A stretch of DNA of 5,534 nucleotides, from contig DDXK01000081.1 in the NCBI GenBank assembly GCA_002347185.1, positions 1-5,534 of the forward strand, in the 5' to 3' direction. The notes under the pieces are model-generated. The model searched no databases, had not been told where the DNA came from, and saw only the letters and a program-made list of their open reading frames with translations. Below, in pieces: positions 1 through 4,590 of the stretch. The position numbers were made by a program, and so were the translations under genes. Position 1 is the stretch's first letter. Each line of letters begins with the position of its first letter. This DNA comes from Desulfobulbaceae bacterium UBA2262. GTDB lineage: Bacteria > Desulfobacterota > Desulfobulbia > Desulfobulbales > Desulfurivibrionaceae.

Positions 1-228
1 ATCACCGACACCTCGGCGGCCTGGATCTATGTGAACCAGGGCTGCGTCATCCCCATGATGGTGGTACCCTCGCTCATCGGCATCATGCTGGGTTCCTTTG
101 TGGGCGTCCGCCTGCTCAAGGTGGCCAAGCCGACCTTCATCCGCTGGATGGTCATCGGCATCCTGCTCTTCGCCGGCCTCAAGGCGGTCACCAAGGGGCT
201 GAGCTCCATGGGCGTCAATCTTTTCTAG
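1..228 (+). CDS. Sulfite exporter TauE/SafE-family permease, C-terminal fragment (5' end outside window)
   Basis: Frame 1 is open from the first base to a TAG at 226-228, giving 75 visible residues; the N-terminus is cut off by the window. The visible part holds two hydrophobic segments, roughly residues 17-37 and 48-66. The pattern VIPMMVVPSLIGIMLGSFVG, then a basic stretch (RLLKVAKP) and IRWMVIGILLFAGLKAVTKG, is typical of the last two helices of TauE/SafE permeases: a proline/glycine-rich helix, a short basic loop and a final helix ending near the C-terminus. The family exports sulfite, sulfoacetate or other small anions across the inner membrane; the substrate cannot be read here. The GTG at 31 is internal, because the frame continues upstream with family-like sequence. 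The gene lies 24 bp before the next one on the same strand, so the two are probably co-transcribed. Family call is fairly secure, substrate unknown. Confidence 0.8.
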   Translation: MTDTSAAWIYVNQGCVIPMMVVPSLIGIMLGSFVGVRLLKVAKPTFIRWMVIGILLFAGLKAVTKGLSSMGVNLF

Positions 229-252
229 CGATAACTCAAGGAGAATAACACC

Positions 253-696
253 ATGTCTACGAAAAATACCCAAGCAACCGAGGAGCAGGTTCTCTATGCC
301 AGCATCCTGGAAAAGGGGATGTATCTGGGCCTCTTCATGATGGTCGTCACCTTTGCCCTCTATGTTCTGCACATTTTGCCGCCGGTGGTGCCGCGTTCCG
401 CCATTTCCTCCTACTGGGCCATGCCCGTGCACGACTATCTGGTGGCGATCAACACCAACTTCCTGCAGTGGGAGACGCTGCCCACCGGCTGGTCCTGGCT
501 CAAGCTCATCGGCTACGGCGATTTCCTCAATTTCGTGCCGGTGGCCATCCTTTCCGGGGTCACCATCGTCTGTTATCTCTCCATCGTTCCCGGTCTTTTT
601 GCCCGGAACGACAAGGCCATGGGCCTGATGACCCTGGCCACCGCAATCATCCTGACCCTGGCCGCCAGCGGCCTGCTCGCCACCGGCGGCCATTGA
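253..696 (+). CDS. Small three-helix membrane protein next to TauE (DUF1634-like position)
   Basis: This 147-residue protein starts at ATG 253, preceded by AAGGAG at 238-243 with 9-nt spacing. It has a hydrophilic N-terminus (1-20), a first membrane helix at about 21-42, a loop of about 50 residues rich in Trp and Pro (WAMPVHDYL, LPTGWSWLKLIGYGDF), and two further helices at about 92-113 and 122-142 before a short GGH tail. It resembles no enzyme I know. Small three-helix proteins, including DUF1634 members, are often encoded directly after TauE/SafE permeases, and size, topology and position fit that pattern; I cannot confirm the family by eye. Most likely it is an inner-membrane accessory subunit of the upstream permease, with the Trp/Pro loop outside the cytoplasm. 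It is the last gene before the terminator at 718-761. Confidence 0.8.
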   Translation: MSTKNTQATEEQVLYASILEKGMYLGLFMMVVTFALYVLHILPPVVPRSAISSYWAMPVHDYLVAINTNFLQWETLPTGWSWLKLIGYGDFLNFVPVAILSGVTIVCYLSIVPGLFARNDKAMGLMTLATAIILTLAASGLLATGGH

Positions 697-717
697 TCCG
701 CTTTTTTTGCTGTCTTT

Positions 718-761
718 GGGCGGCCTTCGGCTCTCTTGGGCCGGAGGCCGCCCTTTTTTTT
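718..761 (+). terminator. Rho-independent terminator of the TauE/small membrane protein unit
   Basis: A 14-bp stem (718-731 with 740-753, one G-U pair) closes an 8-nt loop and is followed directly by eight T residues (754-761). This is a textbook intrinsic terminator for + strand transcription, 21 bp after the stop at 696. On the - strand the stem is preceded by A residues but not followed by a T run (next bases CCCAAAGACAGC), so it should not act as an efficient intrinsic terminator for the convergent unit. The last T of the tract is also the final base of the response regulator's stop codon. Confidence 0.9.
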
Positions 762-1147
762 CAGGCCTGCCGGGCCAGGTTCTCCCGGTGGGCAATGGCG
801 ATCTTTTCGACAAGGGTTTCCAGGTCGATGGGCTTGAGGCAGTAATCGGCGGCGCCGCATTGCAGGCTGTGCAGCCCCGCCTGCACCGAGGCGTGGCCGG
901 TGAGGAGAATGACCGGGAGGGACGGCCATTTTTCCTTGATCTCCTTAAGGAATTCCAGGCCGTCCCGATCGGGGAGCATGACGTCCAGGACAACCACCTG
1001 CGGCCAGCCGCTCTCCAGCACCGGCAACCCCTCCGCGCAGGTAAGGGCGGTCTTGCAGGCATGACCCCGCCTGCTCAGCCTCTTGGCCGTTGTTTCCACA
1101 AAATCCAATTCGTCGTCAACAAGCAGTATCCTGATGGCGCTCTCCAC
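761..1147 (-). CDS. Single-domain (CheY-like) response regulator receiver protein
   Basis: A 128-residue protein that is almost entirely one receiver domain. The acidic pocket is Asp11-Asp12 (LLVDDE), the phospho-acceptor is Asp55 in VVVLDVMLPDRDG, the switch Thr is Thr83 (LLTGHAS), and the invariant Lys is Lys105 in LKPID, with Tyr102 near the conserved aromatic position. All residues needed for phosphorylation are present. There is no DNA-binding or enzymatic output domain, so it should act through protein contact or as a phosphorelay intermediate. The GTG start at 1147 is chosen because strand beta-1 (IRILLVDDE) begins at residue 5, leaving no room for a later start, and because AAGGAGG lies 6 nt upstream. 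The gene overlaps the end of the PEP-synthase-like gene by 32 bp, so the two are surely one transcript. No histidine kinase is in the window; its phosphodonor is unknown. Confidence 0.93.
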   Translation of the reverse strand: MESAIRILLVDDELDFVETTAKRLSRRGHACKTALTCAEGLPVLESGWPQVVVLDVMLPDRDGLEFLKEIKEKWPSLPVILLTGHASVQAGLHSLQCGAADYCLKPIDLETLVEKIAIAHRENLARQA

Positions 1148-3689
1148 CGTCTCCCTCCTTTTCGCTCTTTTGCAGAAGCGTCTGCAGGTCGCCCATGATT
1201 TTTTCCCGGTAGCGGGCGGCCATCTCCTCTTCGCCCATCACCATGTCGATCTGGCGGGTGTGGATGAGCAGATAGCCGAGGATCTTCAGCCGCGCGCTCA
1301 GATAGGGTACGGGCCTCTTTTCGATGCGGGCGCTCATGGCGTCCATCCTCTGTTCGACCCGGAAACCGAACTCCCTCAGGATGCCTGTGATCAGCTCGAC
1401 CCTGAGCAGGCGTCGGGTTTCGTCGGCCGCCCCGCCCTTGAACTGGAAGCTCACGTAATTTTCCAGCAGGTATTCGCCCAGGTTCGCCTCCACCAGGGCG
1501 AAATGATAGCCCAGCCGTACACTGAGGTTGCAGAAATTTTTTGAAATCAGGAAATAGTTTCTGGCGTTCATGCTGGAGCGCACCGCCGGATCGATGCTCG
1601 GATTCATGGTGGAATGGAAGAGGATGGAGCCGAAGCCCCGCAGGCTCACCGGCGGCGGACCGGCCCAGGGCATGGCGTTCATTCCCTCCCAGATCGCCAG
1701 CATGGGCAGGGAGACGATCTGGTCGATGGGGATGAAGCGCTCTTTGGCGGAAAAGGTCTCGCGGAAACCGTCATCGAGGTTGATGACCCACCAGGTGTAG
1801 GGCGTTTCTCCAACCAGCTGCTTGGCGGCCTTGTCCTTGCGCCCGTGTTTCTCCCCGAAGGAGAACATCTCCACCACTGCTTTTTCGTGGCAGAAGCGGG
1901 TCAGGTCGTGCAGGGTGCGGCAGGCAGAGGCCTGAAAATAGGGGGAGGCGGGATTGGTGAGGTTGAGGGGGGTGATCAGCTCCATGAGCTGACGGAGGAG
2001 TTTGGCAACCGGGCTGCCCAGCATGAGGTTCGGACGATCCGTGGCGGCCTGGCGGAGAAGTTCTTCGTTCTTCCCCGCATGAATCCGGCAGGCCGTGGCA
2101 TCCACCGTGATTTCCTGGCCGTCGGCGAGGTTCCTGGTGATCCCTTCCAGGCCGAAGATGGCCGGAATGCCGAATTCGCGGGCAACCGTGGCCAGGTGGG
2201 CGGCGATTTGCCCGGTTTCGCTGAGCACGGCGGCGGCCCGGGGCAGGAGGGTGGCCCATTCCGGCAGAGGGTGCGCCACAACCAGCACGGCGCCCTGCGG
2301 AAAGCGGAGCAGGTCGAGGCTGGAGCGGACAATGCGCACCTGGCCTGCGGCAGCCCCGCGGCTTGCGGTAACCCCGCCGGCGCAAAGCTCTCCCTCCCCG
2401 GGCTGGCCCGGCGCCTCCGGACCGCTCAGCGCTGTCTCTCGGGCCAGAGGGCGGCTCTGGAGGATGACGATTCGCCCCGCGCGGTCGATGGACCATTCGA
2501 TGTCCTGCGGGCTGCCGAAATGGCTCTCCAGCCGGAGGGCTATCCTGGCCAGATCGGCGCATTGCGCAGCGGAGAGGCTGCCCCTCTGCCCCGTCGCCTC
2601 CGTTCCCTTTTGGCGGGCAATGGTTGCGTCCAGGATGGGGTGCGGGTCCTGCCGGGAGACCCGATAGTGGTCCGTGGCCGCGGTGCCGTCCACAACCGTG
2701 TTGGCCAGTCCTGCCGCGGCGTTGATTTCCAGCCAGTTGCTGCGCGGGTCCGACGGGGAGCGGCTGTAGGAGACGCCGCTGACCACGGCGTCCACCATGG
2801 CGAGGCAGCCGACGCACATCACCACATCCTGATGCCGGAAGCCCCGCTGCAGGCGATAGACGATGGCCTGGCTCTTGTATTTGCTGGCGACGATTTCCTT
2901 GTAGGTCTGCTCCAGGAACTCCTCGCTCACATTGAGCTGGGTGCGATACTGGCCGGCAAAGGTGACATTGTCGCGGTCCTCGCCGATGGCGCTGGAGCGC
3001 ATGGCGACAAGGGCGCCATTGAGGGTTTGATAATGCTCCCTGATCCGGCAGGCGATCTCCTCGGGCAGGGGGGCGCTGCTGATCTTCTGCTGGATGGCGG
3101 CGCTGGCCTGGTAGAGTTCCTCGAGGTTGTCGGCATCGAGAGTTTTCAGGCGGCGGTTGATCTCGTCCCGCAGGGCGCTCCCCGCCATGAAGCGGTGGGT
3201 GGCCGCCGCGGTGATCACGAAGCCCTCCGGCACCGGCAGGCCGACCCGGTTCCTGATTTCGCCGAGATTGGCCATTTTTTCTCCGACCAGATCGGCGGCA
3301 TGCCTGTCCACCCTGGAAAGGGGCAGGATGTACTCCCCCTGCGGCACTGCCGGCTGTTTGGCGAGAAGCTCTTCGATTTTTCTGGTGACGGCCAGAAAGG
3401 CGGGTTGCAGATTCTGGTATTTGCCAGCGGAGAGTTCCCGGAGGTTGCTGACCATCTTGTAGACATTGACGATCAGCGCGGTGCAGTGGCCGCGGATGAA
3501 GGCGACCCCGAAGGGGCGGCCGGAGACGGCGGCCTCCTCCAGCTCGGCCATGAGCTCCAGGGCGTTGTTGTTGGCGGTGAGCAGGGTGCGGAAGTTGCGG
3601 TAGTAGTCGCGGAAGGCGCGGGGAGGGGCCGCCGTTTTCCCAGGGCGGGACCCGAAGAACTCTGCGATTTTTGCAAGAAAAGCGGTCAT
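1116..3689 (-). CDS. PEP synthase/PPDK-like ATP-grasp and phosphohistidine-domain protein with a distinct C-terminal domain
   Basis: From ATG 3689 the protein has 857 residues. Residues about 26-109 look helical. An ATP-grasp domain of the pyruvate phosphate dikinase type follows (about 125-415), shown by VGEKMANLGEIRN and GLPVPEGFVIT (135-160), RSSAIGED plus NVTFAGQY (231-248), GVSYSRSP (305-312), AAAGLANTVVDG (324-335), and QDIEWSID...LQSRPL (395-415). A swivelling phosphohistidine domain (about 438-540) carries GQIAAH with His498, then AREFGIPAIFG. PpsA and PPDK would next have a PEP/pyruvate TIM barrel, but its motifs are not visible; residues 550-840 form a different region (WWVINLDDGF, SKNFCNLSVRLGYHF, FQFKGGAADETRR). 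The protein should use ATP to phosphorylate His498, but the final acceptor is unknown, so calling it PEP synthase would overreach. The frame stays open to a GTG at 3809, but that start lacks a ribosome site; ATG 3698 is also possible. It overlaps the receiver gene by 32 bp. Confidence 0.9.
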   Translation of the reverse strand: MTAFLAKIAEFFGSRPGKTAAPPRAFRDYYRNFRTLLTANNNALELMAELEEAAVSGRPFGVAFIRGHCTALIVNVYKMVSNLRELSAGKYQNLQPAFLAVTRKIEELLAKQPAVPQGEYILPLSRVDRHAADLVGEKMANLGEIRNRVGLPVPEGFVITAAATHRFMAGSALRDEINRRLKTLDADNLEELYQASAAIQQKISSAPLPEEIACRIREHYQTLNGALVAMRSSAIGEDRDNVTFAGQYRTQLNVSEEFLEQTYKEIVASKYKSQAIVYRLQRGFRHQDVVMCVGCLAMVDAVVSGVSYSRSPSDPRSNWLEINAAAGLANTVVDGTAATDHYRVSRQDPHPILDATIARQKGTEATGQRGSLSAAQCADLARIALRLESHFGSPQDIEWSIDRAGRIVILQSRPLARETALSGPEAPGQPGEGELCAGGVTASRGAAAGQVRIVRSSLDLLRFPQGAVLVVAHPLPEWATLLPRAAAVLSETGQIAAHLATVAREFGIPAIFGLEGITRNLADGQEITVDATACRIHAGKNEELLRQAATDRPNLMLGSPVAKLLRQLMELITPLNLTNPASPYFQASACRTLHDLTRFCHEKAVVEMFSFGEKHGRKDKAAKQLVGETPYTWWVINLDDGFRETFSAKERFIPIDQIVSLPMLAIWEGMNAMPWAGPPPVSLRGFGSILFHSTMNPSIDPAVRSSMNARNYFLISKNFCNLSVRLGYHFALVEANLGEYLLENYVSFQFKGGAADETRRLLRVELITGILREFGFRVEQRMDAMSARIEKRPVPYLSARLKILGYLLIHTRQIDMVMGEEEMAARYREKIMGDLQTLLQKSEKEGDGGERHQDTAC
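1154..1160 (-). promoter_or_regulatory. Shine-Dalgarno site fixing the GTG start of the response regulator
   Basis: Read on the - strand this is AAGGAGG, followed by six bases (GAGACG) and the GTG at 1147. It is a near-perfect anti-16S match at good spacing and lies inside the coding sequence of the preceding gene. This supports the GTG start and independent re-initiation within the overlap. Confidence 0.8.
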
Positions 3690-3730
3690 GGCGCGCATGG
3701 ATCCTGGGGCAGGCGGAGGCTGTGGAGCGG

Positions 3731-3755
3731 GCCGCGCCCTGGCGCGGCTCTTTTT
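3731..3755 (+). terminator. Hairpin plus T5, terminator-like on the + strand
   Basis: A 7-bp GC stem (3731-3737 with 3742-3748) with a 4-nt loop is followed by TC and five T residues (3751-3755). It has the form of an intrinsic terminator on the + strand, where no gene is seen, so it could only stop antisense transcription. On the - strand it would be a hairpin early in the leader of the PEP-synthase-like mRNA. Confidence 0.35.
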
Positions 3756-3760
3756 CTCAG

Positions 3761-3769
3761 AGCATACCA
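3761..3769 (-). promoter_or_regulatory. Weak candidate extended -10 promoter for the PEP-synthase-like gene
   Basis: On the - strand the bases read TGGTATGCT, a TGn extension followed by TATGCT, which matches TATAAT at four of six positions. No convincing -35 box lies 16-18 bp upstream, as is tolerated with extended -10 elements. Transcription would begin near 3753, about 55-65 nt before the chosen start codon and downstream of the GTG at 3809. Short motifs like this arise by chance, so this is only a candidate. Confidence 0.25.
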
Positions 3770-3815
3770 GATCAGGGCATGTCTCCGGGAAGAGAAAAAT
3801 AAGCGTCACGGAAGC

Positions 3816-3849
3816 GTCCGGCCGGCCGGGGATGACCGGCCGGCCGGAC
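3816..3849. repeat. Perfect 14-bp inverted repeat with 6-nt loop in the intergenic gap
   Basis: The left arm (3816-3829, GTCCGGCCGGCCGG) and right arm (3836-3849) are exact reverse complements around a 6-nt loop. The RNA hairpin would be extremely stable. On the - strand it is followed 12-13 nt later by a T-rich stretch (TTATTTTTCTCTT), so it may stop or slow transcription from the upstream gene, or protect its 3' end. The arms are built from GGCC/CCGG units and could instead be a protein-binding palindrome. Its position between two genes of the same direction allows either role. Confidence 0.7.
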
Positions 3850-3869
3850 AGGGTGAGGGAACAACAGCT

Positions 3870-3895
3870 GCGCCCGCGGGGAGAGGCGCGGGCGC
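3870..3895 (-). terminator. GC-rich hairpin just after the two-helix membrane protein gene
   Basis: A perfect 9-bp stem (3870-3878 with 3887-3895) with an 8-nt loop begins 8 bp after the stop codon at 3904. On the - strand the next bases are AGCTGTTGTTCCC, only partly T-rich, so it is a weak intrinsic terminator or a 3'-end stabilising hairpin. With the inverted repeat at 3816-3849 it suggests that expression of the membrane genes and the enzyme genes is at least partly uncoupled. Confidence 0.45.
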
Positions 3896-3903
3896 CCTCC
3901 TTG

Positions 3904-4590
3904 TCAGTGCTCGAGCCTGAGCCCCCAGCCTTCGAAGATGAAGAGGATGGCGAAACCGAACCACATGGTGTAGATCACGTAGCCGGCCAGGGAGAGCACC
4001 ACGATCAGCAGCTTGTCCTTGATGGACTGCGCTTCGATGCCGAAGTAGTTGTAGGCGGTTTCCACGGCCTTGGTCTTGGCCTGGTACATGGTTTTCGCCT
4101 CGCTGAATTTTTTTTGCTTGGTGAAGCCCTTTTCCATGGCGGAGAGGGTGTTCCACCAGTCGAACATCACCTGGCGGGCCGGGGAGCCATGCCTGTTCTG
4201 CACTGCCTCGCCGTCATTGTTGTAGGCCAGCTCGGCGTCCTGCATGGCGCTGGCGAGCAGCAGGCCCAGGTCCCCGCTCAGCCTGAGGGCGTCGCCTTCC
4301 GCCTCCACCTGGGCGCCGGCGGAAGCGAGCAGGGCCGCAATCCGCGGGGAGGAAGCCTTGTCCTCCGCCTCGATGGCCATGGCAAAGGTTGTTCCCTTCA
4401 GGGCCTCGGCCTTCTGCGCCATGTCGGGGATGTAGTAGGCCGATTTCTTGGATATGGAATTGTACAGGCCGTCCATGTAGTCGAGCAGATTCTTGCCCTG
4501 GAAGAGGGGAGAAAGGAGGATGGCGAACACCACCCAGAAGCCCGCCATGAGGATCAGGCCGCCGCTGAACTCTTTCTTGTTGGCGATCAT
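3904..4590 (-). CDS. Two-helix membrane protein of unknown function, coupled to TauE
   Basis: A 228-residue protein with a membrane helix near each end: about 11-30 (GLILMAGFWVVFAILLSPLF) and about 194-219. The roughly 160 residues between are mostly hydrophilic and probably helical, with the segments YYIPDMAQKAEALKG (52-66), a stretch rich in Ala and acidic residues (70-122), and a Lys/Glu-rich helix (155-192). Three charged residues precede helix 1, so by the positive-inside rule the middle domain could lie in the periplasm, as in a tethered sensor or a permease partner. I recognise no enzymatic motif or named family. The ATG overlaps the TauE stop as ATGA (4587-4590), and GGAGGT lies 6 nt upstream, so translation is coupled and a physical partnership with the permease is likely. 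A hairpin follows the stop at 3904. Confidence 0.85.
   Translation of the reverse strand: MIANKKEFSGGLILMAGFWVVFAILLSPLFQGKNLLDYMDGLYNSISKKSAYYIPDMAQKAEALKGTTFAMAIEAEDKASSPRIAALLASAGAQVEAEGDALRLSGDLGLLLASAMQDAELAYNNDGEAVQNRHGSPARQVMFDWWNTLSAMEKGFTKQKKFSEAKTMYQAKTKAVETAYNYFGIEAQSIKDKLLIVVLSLAGYVIYTMWFGFAILFIFEGWGLRLEH

Noticed and set aside
661..708. Inverted repeat GCCGCC/GGCGGC near the end of the 253-696 gene followed by T7 (702-708) as a second terminator
   Set aside because: The stem is only 6 bp with an 18-nt loop, lies inside the coding sequence, and is separated from the T tract by about 11 bases.
718..761. Bidirectional terminator for both converging units
   Set aside because: The T8 tract follows the stem only on the + strand; on the - strand the stem is followed by CCCAAAGACAGC, so intrinsic termination of the - strand unit here is not supported.
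707..1198. + strand open frame opposite the response regulator
   Set aside because: No motif, and it overlaps a receiver domain with every catalytic residue present on the other strand.
1771..2817. Open frame on the - strand in another frame within the PEP-synthase-like gene
   Set aside because: Arg/Pro/Gly-rich shadow translation with no recognisable motif, fully inside a well-supported gene on the same strand.
3690..3809. GTG start at 3809 adding 40 residues to the PEP-synthase-like protein
   Set aside because: No ribosome binding site precedes the GTG; the codons before it lie in the 14-bp inverted repeat. The extra residues (Arg/Ala/Pro-rich) do not look like part of the domain, and the stretch crosses a GC hairpin. 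ATG 3689 has AGGA about 12 nt upstream; ATG 3698 has the same AGGA only 3 nt away.
1614..3920. Very long open frame on the + strand (768 codons) opposite the PEP-synthase-like gene
   Set aside because: The translation is low-complexity, rich in Gly, Ala, Arg, His and Asp, and has no domain motif, while the - strand frame has many PEP-synthase motifs along its length. Long antisense frames are expected in GC-rich genes.
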